DNA of 64,000 bases from Actinomadura rudentiformis (GTDB lineage: Bacteria; Actinomycetota; Actinomycetes; Streptosporangiales; Streptosporangiaceae). The stretch is from assembly GCF_008923185.1 (NCBI RefSeq), contig NZ_WBMT01000034.1, positions 1-64,000 on the forward strand, read 5' to 3'. Below, piece after piece: positions 16,404-25,761 of this stretch (position 1 is its first letter; each line of letters begins with the position of its first letter). The translations under genes were made by a program, and so were the position numbers. A model generated the notes under the pieces. The model made no database searches, was not told the origin of the DNA, and was given only the letters and a program-made list of their open reading frames with translations.

Positions 16404-17477
16404 GTGCGCGACTTCGGGGGGATGATCGACCGCACGCCGGGCGAGGTGCTGCGCCCCGCCTCCGCGCGCGAGATCGCCGACGTCCTGCGCACCGCGCGGA
16501 CGGACGTGGTCGCGCGTGGCTGCGGGCATTCGACCGGCGGTCAGCCGCTCACGGACGGCGTCGTGCTGGACATGCGCGGGCTCGCGTCCGTCCACGAGGT
16601 ACGCGGCGATCGCGTCACCGTGGACGCCGGCGCCACCTGGCTCGAACTCCTGGACGCGACGCTGCCGCACGGCCGCACCCCGCCGGTGCTCACCGATCTC
16701 CTGGATCTGACCATCGGCGGGACGCTCTCGGCGGGCGGTGTCGGCGGCGCCTCGCACGTCCACGGCACCCAGGCGGCCACCGTGCTCGCCCTCGACGTCG
16801 TCACCCCGGACGGCGAGATCGTGTCCTGCTCCCCGTCACGCCGCGCCGAACTGTTCGACGCCGTACGCGCCGGGATGGGCCGCCACGGCATCATCACGCG
16901 CGCCACGCTCCGCCTGATCCCCGCGCCCGAACGGGTGCTCTCCTGCAAGGTCGGCTGCTCATCCGCCGCCGAGCTCATCCAGGCACAACGCCGCGTGCGT
17001 GCCGACCACATCTCAGGCCAGGTGAAGACGAGCGGCTATGAACTCAAGGCCGTGGTGTACGACGGAACGCACCCTCCCGCAGGCCTGGACCCAGCCGAAG
17101 TAGAGGAACTCCCCTACCGGGACTTCGCCGACCGGATGCGCCCGGACGTCGAGGAGCTCAAGGCCATCGGCGAGTGGGACCGCCCGCACCCGTGGGCGAC
17201 GATGATCCTGCCCGCCGCGCATGCCGCCGCGTTCATCGAGGCGGCCATGCGCGCGACGGCCCCCGAAGACCTGGGGCTGAGCGGCGTCGTCCTGATCAAG
17301 CGCTTCACCCCCGGCTGGGTGCCGATGTTGCGTGCGCCGTCCGACTCCGTGCTCTTCGGGCTGCTGCGCACCGCGTCGCCCGGGTGCCGGTCCGCCGCGG
17401 AGATGGCGGCGGCCAACCGAGAGCTGCACGAGCACGCCCGTGCACTCGGCGGCGTCCCCTACCCGCCCGCTCCATAA
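16404..17477 (+). CDS. FAD-linked oxidase (cytokinin-oxidase-like), probably C-terminally shortened
   Basis: 357 residues. The N-terminal half is a PCMH-type FAD domain: RPASAREIADVLRTAR, RGCGHSTGGQ with H42 at the site of covalent flavin attachment in cytokinin dehydrogenases, VDAGATWLELLDA, and TIGGTLSAGGVGGASHVHG. The C-terminal substrate domain follows but stops at GGVPYPPAP, where relatives usually continue about 50 residues to a xxYDPxxVLTPG tail. The gene ends only 10 bp before the convergent HxlR gene, suggesting a 3' deletion. It may still fold, but flavin closure could be affected. Substrate unknown. Confidence 0.75.
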   Translation: MRDFGGMIDRTPGEVLRPASAREIADVLRTARTDVVARGCGHSTGGQPLTDGVVLDMRGLASVHEVRGDRVTVDAGATWLELLDATLPHGRTPPVLTDLLDLTIGGTLSAGGVGGASHVHGTQAATVLALDVVTPDGEIVSCSPSRRAELFDAVRAGMGRHGIITRATLRLIPAPERVLSCKVGCSSAAELIQAQRRVRADHISGQVKTSGYELKAVVYDGTHPPAGLDPAEVEELPYRDFADRMRPDVEELKAIGEWDRPHPWATMILPAAHAAAFIEAAMRATAPEDLGLSGVVLIKRFTPGWVPMLRAPSDSVLFGLLRTASPGCRSAAEMAAANRELHEHARALGGVPYPPAP

Positions 17478-17487
17478 CCGGCCGACC

Positions 17488-18165
17488 CTACGAGGCAGGC
17501 TTCCGGTGGCCCTGTTCCGGCCACTTGAAGAGCACGCGGAGCTTGCCGAGGGCCTCGCGGTCACCGGTCACGGCGACCTCGCCGTTCTTGATCGCATCGG
17601 CGAGGCCGCGACCGCGGGTGAAGACCTCCAGGAACGTCGCGTCATCGGTCTCGATGACGAGGTCGGGCCGCTGGGCCGGGCCGTGCGCGGTCTCGATCGT
17701 GCCGTCGTCGATGTCGGCGTAGAACACCTCGTCGCCGACGCGGAACTCGTACACCACCCGCAGGCCCGCGGCCGCCTCCGCGACGAAGCACGTCCTCAGG
17801 CCGAGGACGGCCCAGCCCGGATGGAACACCTCGCCCTCGCGGCGCTCCCCCATCGCCCACTTCATTCCCCACGTCGCCAGCGCCAGAACCGCGGGCGCCA
17901 GCTCCTCACCGGCATCGGTGAGGGCGTAGGCGGGGGTACGTGCGGGCGGCGGCAAGGTGATCTTCCTGGCCAGGCCCTCGCGTTCGAGATGCTTCAGCCG
18001 CGCCGACAGGAGCCCGGTACCGAGCCCCCGGAGGCTGTTCTGGAGATCGCCGAACCGCCTCGGTCCCGTCATCAGCTCGCGGATGAGGAGCAGCGTCCAG
18101 CGTTCGCCGACGATGTCGAGCGTCCGCGCGGTGGCGCAGTACTGGTTGTACGTCCGCTGTTCCAC
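17488..18165 (-). CDS. HxlR-type winged-helix regulator with SCP2-like C-terminal domain
   Basis: 225 residues from GTG 18165. The HxlR domain covers residues 1-110: YCATARTLDIVGERWTLLL, RELMTGPRRFGDLQNSL, and LSARLKHLEREGLARK. The C-terminal half (VVYEFRVGDEVFYADI through GEVAVTGDREALGKL) resembles an SCP2 sterol-carrier fold, a common partner of HxlR domains in actinomycetes and a likely ligand sensor. It follows the LLM oxidoreductase and hydrolase genes on the same strand (48 bp gap), which it may regulate. Confidence 0.85.
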   Translation of the reverse strand: MEQRTYNQYCATARTLDIVGERWTLLLIRELMTGPRRFGDLQNSLRGLGTGLLSARLKHLEREGLARKITLPPPARTPAYALTDAGEELAPAVLALATWGMKWAMGERREGEVFHPGWAVLGLRTCFVAEAAAGLRVVYEFRVGDEVFYADIDDGTIETAHGPAQRPDLVIETDDATFLEVFTRGRGLADAIKNGEVAVTGDREALGKLRVLFKWPEQGHRKPAS

Positions 18166-18213
18166 TTCTTCATTCTAATCTGCGGACTTCCGGTTCCTGA
18201 ATGACCGAAAGAC

Positions 18214-18870
18214 TCATCCCGCGGCCTCCAGCAGACCGTCGGCGACGGGCCGGGGATCGGTCAGCGGCACGTCGTGCGGGGCGTCCAGGCCGATCGCACG
18301 GTAGCCGAGGGACACGGCCATCCGCTCGAACGGCAGCACCTGCGGGCGGCAGAAGATCCCGGTGCCCGGGATCGTGCCCACGGCTCCGCTGAGCCGTGTG
18401 GCCTCGGTGAACGTCCGCAGGAACTGGGGACGGAGCCGCTCGGCGAGCCACCGTGCGTCCTCGGGGTCGGTGATCCCGAAGCGTTCCGGAGCCGGAGCGG
18501 GGATCTCGCCGTCAGGCCCGGCCCACGACCGGATCGCCTCCACGAACCCCTCCGGCGCAAGGTCGAAGAGGCTCATCCCGTCCGCTCCGGCCCACCCCTC
18601 GATCATCACGATGTGCTTCACACGGCCGGGCCTGAGGTCGGCGGCCTCCCGGGCCACCAGGGCCCCGTAGCTGTGTCCGGCCAGCACCACGTCGCCGGCC
18701 GCGTCGAGCACCGAGACGACCTCGTCGACGTGCGTGCGCAGACCGGCGTCCGCGGCATGCGTGAGGTCCGGCGCGATCGTCTTCGCCCCCTCGCGTTCGA
18801 GCAGCGGAACGACGCGATCCCAGGTCCACGGGCCATGCCAGGCGCCATGGACGAGAACGAACGTGGTCAT
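18214..18870 (-). CDS. Alpha/beta hydrolase
   Basis: 218 residues. HGAWHGPWTW forms the oxyanion-hole loop, the nucleophile elbow is GHSYG, and a late DAPHD supplies the likely catalytic His. The fold and length match small esterase/hydrolase proteins (salicylate-esterase or MhpC-like) of actinomycetes. Its ATG overlaps the stop of the upstream LLM oxidoreductase by 4 bp (ATGA), so the two are translationally coupled and may act on the same substrate. Confidence 0.82.
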   Translation of the reverse strand: MTTFVLVHGAWHGPWTWDRVVPLLEREGAKTIAPDLTHAADAGLRTHVDEVVSVLDAAGDVVLAGHSYGALVAREAADLRPGRVKHIVMIEGWAGADGMSLFDLAPEGFVEAIRSWAGPDGEIPAPAPERFGITDPEDARWLAERLRPQFLRTFTEATRLSGAVGTIPGTGIFCRPQVLPFERMAVSLGYRAIGLDAPHDVPLTDPRPVADGLLEAAG

Positions 18871-19832
18871 GAAAGGTCTCCTGTGCGTACGAGGGGCAGG
18901 ACCCGGTCTGCGAACTCTTCGAGAGCGGCGGTGTGGTCGTCGACGGCAAGGCGGATCACCACGTGCCGGGCGCCGGCCTGCGCATAACGCGTGAGCCAGG
19001 CCGCGGCGTCATCGGGCGTCCCGGCGAACATCGCCTGGATCGACTCGATGTACTCCAGCGGAGCGTTGTAATAGCGCTCGATGCTCGTCCGCAGCCTCCG
19101 CCGTGCCCGTTCGGGTTCGTCGTCGAGGCACAGCGTCGCGTACAGCCCGGGTGTGACTGAACGCTCCGCGTCACCCTGCACGGCGGTCCACTCACCCTGC
19201 ACGGCGGCCCACTCGCGCCCATAGGTCTGCGGCTCAGGCGGGTAGGGAAGCCAGCCGTCCGCCAGCCGCGCCACCCGCCGCAGGGCGGACTCCCCGGACC
19301 CCGCAAGCCAGATCGGCGGCCCACCCGGCCGCGCAGGGCTGGGCGCCAGTGTCACGTCCTCGAACGCGAAGTGCCTGCCCTCGTACGACACGGCCTTCTC
19401 GCTCCACAGCAGCCGCATCGCCACGATCGCCTCCTCCAGCCGGCTGATCCGTGATCTGAACCCGATGCCCAGCGCCGCGAACTGACCCTCGGTCGCCGGA
19501 TTCGGGAAGCCGCCGCCCATCCCGGCGACCAGCCGCCCTTCCGAGATCCGGTCCAGCGTGGCGAGCTGCTGGGCGAGCGGGATCGGGTGGCGCAGCGCCC
19601 CCAGGAGCACGGCGGTGCCGAGCGTCACCCGTTCGGTGCCGGCCGCCACGGCGCTCAGCAGCATCAGCGCGTCGGCGCGCGGGCGGGTCACCGGGCTGTC
19701 GCCCGCCCAGACCGAGTCCAGGCCCAGTTCCTCCGCGCGCTGCGCCTGCCGGATCAGCGGCGTCACCTCGTGGTCGCCCAGCACGGCCCGGTCGCGCGTC
19801 GGCAGAAGGTAGCCGATCCGCAGTCCTGTCAT
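18867..19832 (-). CDS. LLM-class F420/flavin-dependent oxidoreductase
   Basis: 321 residues from ATG 19832, preceded by GGAGGGG; the frame is open upstream but without a ribosome binding site. It begins LRIGYLLPTRDRAVLG, with EELGLDSVWAGDSPV, LGTAVLLGALRHP and VAGMGGGFPNPATEGQFAAL, all typical of the luciferase-like TIM barrel. Relatives use FMN or F420 to oxidise or reduce small molecules; F420 is common in actinomycetes. Overlaps the hydrolase gene by 4 bp in one operon. Confidence 0.85.
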   Translation of the reverse strand: MTGLRIGYLLPTRDRAVLGDHEVTPLIRQAQRAEELGLDSVWAGDSPVTRPRADALMLLSAVAAGTERVTLGTAVLLGALRHPIPLAQQLATLDRISEGRLVAGMGGGFPNPATEGQFAALGIGFRSRISRLEEAIVAMRLLWSEKAVSYEGRHFAFEDVTLAPSPARPGGPPIWLAGSGESALRRVARLADGWLPYPPEPQTYGREWAAVQGEWTAVQGDAERSVTPGLYATLCLDDEPERARRRLRTSIERYYNAPLEYIESIQAMFAGTPDDAAAWLTRYAQAGARHVVIRLAVDDHTAALEEFADRVLPLVRTGDLS

Positions 19833-20006
19833 GTCCCCTCCGAAGTGATCACCGAACTCCCTGAACTCTAGACCGCTACTTCCTGATTTTGAAGTCATAA
19901 GTTCCAAATAAGGTAGCGCTGCATGACAGTGAGGGCCGCCCCCTTCACCTGACTTCTTCCGGGCTCATTGACAAAATCTCCTTTTACATAAAAACTGATT
20001 TGTGCA

Positions 20007-20567
20007 ATGAGAGACGTCCTGTATCTGGATCAGATCGAGCAGGCCGAGACCCTGCTCAAGCCGCAGCGCATCGAGGTGCTGCGGCAGCTCGCCGAGCCGC
20101 GCTCGTGCACGGAGGTCGCACAGCGGCTCGACCAGACCCAGCAGCGGGTCTACTACCACGTGAAACGCTTGGTGGAGGCAGGCCTGGTCACCCAGGTCGC
20201 CGAGCGCAAGGTCCGCGGCATCCACGAGGGCGTCTACCAGGCGAGCGCCCGCTCGTACTGGCTGTCTCCCCGCTTGGTGGGCCGGATCGGCGGCGGCCTG
20301 CGGAGGAAGCAGGACGAGATGAGCCTCGGCTACCTGCTGGACCTCATGGAAGAGGTCCAGTCCGATGTCGCGACGCTCGACCGGACCGCGCCCGAGCTGC
20401 CCTCCATCGGCGTCTCCGGCGAGATCCGCGTCCCGGTGGAGCGCCGCCAGGAGTTCCTGGACGACCTCCGCGGCACGCTTCAGGACCTCTTCACCCGATA
20501 CGGCGGCGCGGAGGGCGACGCCTTCAAACTCGCCGTCGCCTGCTACCCGAAGGGAGAACGACCATGA
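20007..20567 (+). CDS. ArsR-type HTH transcriptional regulator
   Basis: 186 residues. The winged helix spans about 12-85: LLKPQRIEVLRQLAEPRSC, TEVAQRLDQTQQRVYYHVK, and LVEAGLVTQVAERKVRG. The rest is a ligand or dimer domain ending EGDAFKLAVACYPKGE. There is no clear Shine-Dalgarno; the unusually AT-rich stretch just upstream suggests a promoter very close to the start. Its stop overlaps the next gene (ATGA), which encodes an SRPBCC protein, a frequent ArsR partner. Confidence 0.85.
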   Translation: MRDVLYLDQIEQAETLLKPQRIEVLRQLAEPRSCTEVAQRLDQTQQRVYYHVKRLVEAGLVTQVAERKVRGIHEGVYQASARSYWLSPRLVGRIGGGLRRKQDEMSLGYLLDLMEEVQSDVATLDRTAPELPSIGVSGEIRVPVERRQEFLDDLRGTLQDLFTRYGGAEGDAFKLAVACYPKGERP

Positions 20568-21454
20568 CCACTCCGATGAGGCTCCGCGCGCGGGTCGAAG
20601 CGCCGGGCAAGGACGTCCACCAGGCGCTTACCGACGCGGCCGCGATGCGCATATGGCTGGCCGAGAAGGCAGAGGTCGAGCTGCCCACCCGGTACGAGTT
20701 CTGGGGCCGCTACACACCCGAGGGCGACGTCCCGCGCCAGCGCCTCCTCCACGTCGACGAGCGGACGTTGCGCTACACGTGGACGCTCGACGGCCAGGAC
20801 ACCACCGTCGAGTTCTCCATCGAGGACGAGGGCCCCGGGTCGTCCATCATCACGCTCTCCCAGACCGACCTGCCCACCCTGCAGGAGTCGATCGCGGGCC
20901 ACGGCAGCCGGCACGTGATGCACACCTACTGGGCGATGTACATCGCCAACCTGGTCGACCACCTCGAGGGCCGCGAGATCACCATGAGGTGCGACTTCAC
21001 CATGCCGGAGATGCGCGAGCAAGTCGTCATCGACGCGCCGCGCAGCGCGGTGTACGACTCGCTCATCGACGCCAGCAAGTTCCGCCGCTGGTTCGGCGCC
21101 AACATCGACATCGAGCCGCACGTCGGCGGACGCGTGGCCATGGGCGGGTTCGAGCTCGATCCCGACCCGGAGGCGCGCATCCTCGAGATCGAACCTGACC
21201 GCAAATGCACCATCCAGTGGGGCCCGGACATGGTGTCCTCCTGGGAGCTCGAGGACTCCGAGGGCAAGACCCGGCTCACGTTCGTGCAGAGCGGCTTCGA
21301 CGATGGCCGGCCGGACTACGGCTCCTGGCTCGGCTGGATGTCGGGCGTCGCCGAGCTGCGCCGGTTCCACGAGCTGAAGGACTGGCGGCCGATCTGGCTG
21401 GAGATCGACGTGGAGGGCATGCCCGAGGGGATGCTCTACAGCGAATCCCGGTGA
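20564..21454 (+). CDS. Double SRPBCC (AHSA1/START-like) domain protein
   Basis: 296 residues from ATG 20564, overlapping the ArsR stop by 4 bp. Two helix-grip domains follow each other: residues 1-140 (RLRARVEAPGKDVHQALTD, WLAEKAEVELPTRYEFWG) and 145-296 (EQVVIDAPRSAVYDSLID, FRRWFGANIDIEPHVGGRVA). Such proteins bind hydrophobic ligands, and AHSA1-like members often pair with ArsR regulators. The 3' end of the gene contains the first copy of a short direct repeat that continues past the stop. Confidence 0.82.
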   Translation: MTTPMRLRARVEAPGKDVHQALTDAAAMRIWLAEKAEVELPTRYEFWGRYTPEGDVPRQRLLHVDERTLRYTWTLDGQDTTVEFSIEDEGPGSSIITLSQTDLPTLQESIAGHGSRHVMHTYWAMYIANLVDHLEGREITMRCDFTMPEMREQVVIDAPRSAVYDSLIDASKFRRWFGANIDIEPHVGGRVAMGGFELDPDPEARILEIEPDRKCTIQWGPDMVSSWELEDSEGKTRLTFVQSGFDDGRPDYGSWLGWMSGVAELRRFHELKDWRPIWLEIDVEGMPEGMLYSESR

Positions 21455-21491
21455 GGTGCGAATCCCGGTGAGTGCGCGTGTCCCGGTGAGT
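21441..21491. repeat. Three 16-18-bp tandem repeats over the SRPBCC stop codon
   Basis: GCGAATCCCGGTGAGGT (21441-21457), GCGAATCCCGGTGAGT (21458-21473) and GCGCGTGTCCCGGTGAGT (21474-21491). The first copy includes the stop codon. Likely slippage duplication. Confidence 0.5.
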
Positions 21492-21524
21492 GCGCATGCG
21501 GGTCCTCGTGAGCGCGCCTCCGGC

Positions 21525-24398
21525 TCAGTCGTTCAGCGGGAGCGCCGCCAGCTCGCCCCTGGAGGCGACTCCTAGCTTCGGGTAGGCCTTGTAGAGGTGG
21601 TGTCCGACCGTACGCGGGCTGAGGAAGAGCTGGGCGGCGATGTCGCGGTTGGACAGCCCCTGCGCGGCCAGCCGGACGATCTGCAGCTCCTGCGGCGTCA
21701 GCCGGGAGAGCGGGCCGGGGGCCTGGCGGTGCTTGACCGCCAGGCCGGTCGCGTCCAGCTCGCTGTTGGCGCGTTCGGCCCAGGGCCGCGCGTCGATGCG
21801 GTCGAACGTCTCCAGCGCGGCCCGCAGGTGCTCGCGCGCCTCCGACTTGCGGCGGGCCCGGCGCAGCCACTCCCCGTAGAGAAGCTCCGTGCGCGCGTGC
21901 TCGAACGGCCGGCTGTCCTGCTCGTGCGAGCGCAGGGCGGCGGTGAAGTGCTCGTCGGCCCGGTCGTCGGGCGACAGCAGCGCCCGGCAGCGTTCGGCGA
22001 GCGCGTCGATCGGAGGGCGGCCGATCCGCCGGGCCGCGGCCTCGAACCGGGTGAACGGCTCGGCGGCGCGGGCGGGTTCACCGATCCGGACGGCCGCCTC
22101 GACCAGATCGGGAACGCTGCGCTCGCTGGCCAGCTGATGGCGCCCGCCGCCCCGGCCGAGGTCTTCGAGCCGCTTCAGTGTCGCCTCGGCCCGGCCACCG
22201 CCGAGGTCGAGCAGGGCGAGCGCCCACTCGGCGCGGGAGGCCCCCGGCGAGAAGATCCGGCCCGCGGCCTCCGTCCGGGTCCGCGCCGCCAGGTCGCGAC
22301 AGCGCTGCTCGTCCCCCTTCACGGCGGCGAGGAAGGCCATGACGCCGTTCGCGAGACTGGACCATCGCCACTGGCCGGTGTCGCGCCCGATGTCGTCGGC
22401 TTCGGCTGCGCTGGCCAGCGCGTCGCGGTAGCGGCCGAGGTTGGTCTGGGCGGCGGCCACGTGATACAGCGCCGCCGGCAGCGTCCCGACGTACCCCTTC
22501 GCGCGGGCCTCGGCGGTGATCTCGGCCGCCAGTGCGCAGGCCTCGGCGTCCCGGCCGGCCACCAGCTCCAGCCCGGCGATCTCCATGAGGGTGCGGGTAT
22601 GACCGGCGTAGATCTCGCGCGCCGCGGCGACCACGCCGGCCATCGGCGGCAGCCGGTCCGTGGCGCGCCCGATGACCAGTGAGACGATCCAGTCCTGAAG
22701 CTCGCGTACCGGCGTGAGGCGGTCGCCCGGGTCCAGCTTGATCTCGTCGAGCTGCGCGGCGGTCTGGACGGCCATGTCGCGATCTCCGCCGAACCACACG
22801 TTGCCGAACGCCTCCATCAACAACGTGATGGCGGCGTGCGGATCGTCCTTCCTGATCCTGGCGACCTCGGCGAGCAGCAGTTCGTGGGAGGCGCGCAGCG
22901 CGCCCTCACCGGAGTGGGCCGCCGCCAGCACCAGCACCAGCCGGGCGGCGATCAGCGGATCGTTCACCTGCGGCTGTGCGCGTTCGGCGAGGGAACGGGC
23001 GCTGCGGAGCTCGCCGGCCTCGATGGCGGACTCGGCCGCCTGGGTGAGCAGCCGCCCCCGCTCGGCACGGTCGGCGGTCAGCCCGGCCGCCCGTTCGTAG
23101 GCGGCGGCCGCCGCGGAGTGCCCGTTGCGTTGCGCGGCCTGGGCGGCGGCGCGGGCCAGCTCGGCGGCCGCGTGCTCGTCGGGCCCGGTGGCGGCGGTGG
23201 CCAGATGCCAGGCGCGCCGGTCTGCCTGGTCCGTCCCGGTCAGGGCGTCGGCGAGGGCCCGGTGGACGGCGATGCGGCGGTCCAGCGGGGCGCCCTGGTA
23301 GACGGCCGCCCTGACGAGGGGGTGGCGGAACGACAACCGGCGGCCGACCTCGTCGAGGCGGACCAGGCCCGCGTCCAGCGCGGGCGGCAGGTCGTGGAGC
23401 TCGGCGACCGGAGCAGACGTCGAGGCGGACTTCGCGGCGGACTTCGCGGCGGACTTCGCGGCGGACTTCGCGGCGGCCAGGACCACGGCGAGCTCGCCGG
23501 TGCCGTCGGCGGCGGCCACGAGCAGCAGCGCCCGCGTCGCCGCGGGCAGGCGTGCGACCTGGCCGTGGAACGCGGCCTGGAGCCGGCTGGTCAGCGGCAG
23601 CGACGCGCCGGGCGGCAGGCCGGTTTCCACGGGCAAGCCGTTCTCACCGGACACGCCGCCGTCCATGGACAGGCCGCCGTTCAACGACAAGCCGCTGCCT
23701 AAGGACAGGCCGCTCTCACTTGCCGTGAGCGCCGCCGGGAGCTCGATCAGCGCGAGCGGGTTGCCCCCGGCCTCGGCGAGCACCCGGTAGCGGACCTCCG
23801 GTGACAGCCGTGCGGCCTGGCCGTCGACGAGCGCGGCGGCGTCGGCCGGGCCGAGACCGGACAGCCGCAACTCCGGCAGGCCCGGTGCGGGGAACGGCGT
23901 CTCGCCCTCCCGTACCGCGAAGATCACCGCGACGGGCTCGGCCCCCAGCCGCCGGGCGGCGAACAGCAGCGCCTCGGCCGACGGCCGGTCCAGCCACTGC
24001 GCGTCGTCGACCAGGCAGAGCAGCGGGGTCTCGTCGGCGAGCTCGGCCAGCAGGGTCAGCACGGCCAGGCCGACGAGCATGCGGTCGGCGGGCACGGCCG
24101 GGCCCAGCCCGAAGGCGCCTTCGAGCGCGCGTTGCTGCGGCTCCGGCAGCCGTGCCAGCTTGTGCAGCGCCGGTCTCAGAATCAGATGCAGTCCGGCGAA
24201 CGGAAGTTGCGCCTCGGACTCGATGCCGAGGCCGCGGAGCACCCGCATGCCCCCCGCGAGCTCGGCGGTGGCGTCGAGGAGCGCCGACTTGCCGATCCCC
24301 GGCTCGCCGCGGACGACCAGCACTCCGCTGACGCCGTTCCGGGCGCCGTCGAGAAGGTCGCCGACGACCTGCTGCTCGGTGGTCCTGCCGTACAGCAC
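21525..24398 (-). CDS. LAL-type LuxR transcriptional regulator with AAA ATPase domain
   Basis: 957 residues. The N-terminal ATPase has Walker A VRGEPGIGKSALLD (near 35) and Walker B LLCLVDDAQWLDRPS. A long helical TPR-like middle follows, and the C-terminal LuxR HTH reads LTPQELQIVRLAAQGLSNRD with FLSPRTVGHHLYKAYPKLG. These large regulators (MalT/LAL family) often control secondary metabolism or sugar use. Two low-complexity inserts are odd: a Gly-Leu-Ser/Asn repeat (about residues 226-262) and four SAAK repeats (about 307-325), the latter encoded by a perfect 12-bp repeat near 23424-23476. It is divergent from the SnoaL-NmrA gene 124 bp away, its likely target. Confidence 0.88.
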   Translation of the reverse strand: MLYGRTTEQQVVGDLLDGARNGVSGVLVVRGEPGIGKSALLDATAELAGGMRVLRGLGIESEAQLPFAGLHLILRPALHKLARLPEPQQRALEGAFGLGPAVPADRMLVGLAVLTLLAELADETPLLCLVDDAQWLDRPSAEALLFAARRLGAEPVAVIFAVREGETPFPAPGLPELRLSGLGPADAAALVDGQAARLSPEVRYRVLAEAGGNPLALIELPAALTASESGLSLGSGLSLNGGLSMDGGVSGENGLPVETGLPPGASLPLTSRLQAAFHGQVARLPAATRALLLVAAADGTGELAVVLAAAKSAAKSAAKSAAKSASTSAPVAELHDLPPALDAGLVRLDEVGRRLSFRHPLVRAAVYQGAPLDRRIAVHRALADALTGTDQADRRAWHLATAATGPDEHAAAELARAAAQAAQRNGHSAAAAAYERAAGLTADRAERGRLLTQAAESAIEAGELRSARSLAERAQPQVNDPLIAARLVLVLAAAHSGEGALRASHELLLAEVARIRKDDPHAAITLLMEAFGNVWFGGDRDMAVQTAAQLDEIKLDPGDRLTPVRELQDWIVSLVIGRATDRLPPMAGVVAAAREIYAGHTRTLMEIAGLELVAGRDAEACALAAEITAEARAKGYVGTLPAALYHVAAAQTNLGRYRDALASAAEADDIGRDTGQWRWSSLANGVMAFLAAVKGDEQRCRDLAARTRTEAAGRIFSPGASRAEWALALLDLGGGRAEATLKRLEDLGRGGGRHQLASERSVPDLVEAAVRIGEPARAAEPFTRFEAAARRIGRPPIDALAERCRALLSPDDRADEHFTAALRSHEQDSRPFEHARTELLYGEWLRRARRKSEAREHLRAALETFDRIDARPWAERANSELDATGLAVKHRQAPGPLSRLTPQELQIVRLAAQGLSNRDIAAQLFLSPRTVGHHLYKAYPKLGVASRGELAALPLND

Positions 24399-24522
24399 AG
24401 TCGCCTCCTACCTACACCGCGGCCGGTGCCGAGCCGCAATTCCTTATGCGGTGACTGATTCCCGAGAAAGCCATCGTACGTAGCGTTCCGGACATCAGAT
24501 CGTCGAAGGCGGGAGGCTCCCG

Positions 24523-25761
24523 ATGCGCGACCATCACCGGCTCATCGCCCGGTACGTGGCGACTCGCAACGAGCAGGATCCGGCGGCGCGCGAGGCCGCG
24601 ATCGCCGAACTCTGGACCGAGGACGGCACCTACGCCGACCCGCTGGGCATCGCGCGCGGCAGGGACGCCGTCGCGGCGGCCATGGCGGCGGCGCAGGCAC
24701 GCTTCCCCGGTCTGGTCTTCGCGCTGGACGGCCGTGTGGACGTCCATCACGACGCCGCCCGCTTCGCCTGGCGTCTCGGCGTCCCGGACGGTGTCCCCGG
24801 CGGTGGCCGCGTGATCGTCGCCGGAACGGACGTCGCCACGTTCACCGGCGACGGCCGCATCCGGGGCGTGCGCAGCTTCCTCGACGACATCCGAGTCGAC
24901 ATCCCCACCTCCCCACCGGAAAGCGAGATCACCATGAGCACCATCCTCGTCCTCGGCGGCACGGGCAAGACCGGCCGGCGCATCATCGACCGGCTCACGG
25001 CCCGCGGCCTCGACGTCCGGGCGGGCTCCCGCTCGTCCGACCCTCCGTTCGACTGGGCGGACAGCTCGACGTGGGCCCCGGCCATGCAGGGCGTCGACGC
25101 GGTCTACATCTCCTACTACCCGGACCTGGCCGTGCCGGGCGCGACCCAGGCGGTCGGCGAGCTGACGCGGCTGGCGGTCGCGTCGGGCGTGCGCCGCCTG
25201 GTCCTGCTCTCCGGCCGGGGCGAAGAGGAGGCCCAGGCCTGTGAACGGATCGTGGCCGCCGCGGGCGTCCAGTGGACGGTCGTGCGGTGTGCCTGGTTCG
25301 CACAGAACTTCAGCGAGAACTTCTTCCTCGAATCCGTCCTCGCGGGTGAGGTGGCCCTCCCGTCCGGCGACGTGCCGGAGCCCTTCGTCGACGTCGAGGA
25401 CATCGCCGACGTCGCCGTGGCCGCGCTCACCGAGGACGGCCACAACGGCGAGATCTACGAGCTGACCGGCCCCCGCGCGCTCACCCTCGCCGAGGCCGTC
25501 GCCGAGATCGCCGCGGCGACCGGCCGCCCCATCCGCTTCGTCCCGGTGACCCCCGACGACTTCGCCAAGGCGCTGGCCGCCGAGGGCGTCCCCCAGGAGC
25601 TCACCGACTTCCTGGTCTACCTGTTCACCACGGTGCTGACCGGTGCCAACGCGAGCACCGCCGACGGCGTCCAGCGTGCCCTCGGCCGCGAGCCGCGCGA
25701 CTTCGCCGACTACGTCAAGGAGACGGCCGCCACCGGCATCTGGAACGGAGGCCCGGCATGA
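24523..25761 (+). CDS. Fused SnoaL-like / NmrA-type NAD(P)-binding protein
   Basis: 412 residues in one open frame, start behind GGGAGG. Residues 1-125 form a SnoaL-like (NTF2 fold) domain (LIARYVATRNEQDP, ELWTEDGTYADPLGIARG). Residues 138-412 form an atypical SDR of the NmrA type with the Rossmann motif LVLGGTGKTGRRI and AWFAQNFSENFF. At the junction an ATG at 24934 is preceded by GGAAAGCGAG, a good ribosome binding site, so the two parts look like once-separate genes fused without a stop, and the SDR may also be made alone. Followed with a 4-bp overlap by a DUF1772 gene. Confidence 0.8.
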   Translation: MRDHHRLIARYVATRNEQDPAAREAAIAELWTEDGTYADPLGIARGRDAVAAAMAAAQARFPGLVFALDGRVDVHHDAARFAWRLGVPDGVPGGGRVIVAGTDVATFTGDGRIRGVRSFLDDIRVDIPTSPPESEITMSTILVLGGTGKTGRRIIDRLTARGLDVRAGSRSSDPPFDWADSSTWAPAMQGVDAVYISYYPDLAVPGATQAVGELTRLAVASGVRRLVLLSGRGEEEAQACERIVAAAGVQWTVVRCAWFAQNFSENFFLESVLAGEVALPSGDVPEPFVDVEDIADVAVAALTEDGHNGEIYELTGPRALTLAEAVAEIAAATGRPIRFVPVTPDDFAKALAAEGVPQELTDFLVYLFTTVLTGANASTADGVQRALGREPRDFADYVKETAATGIWNGGPA

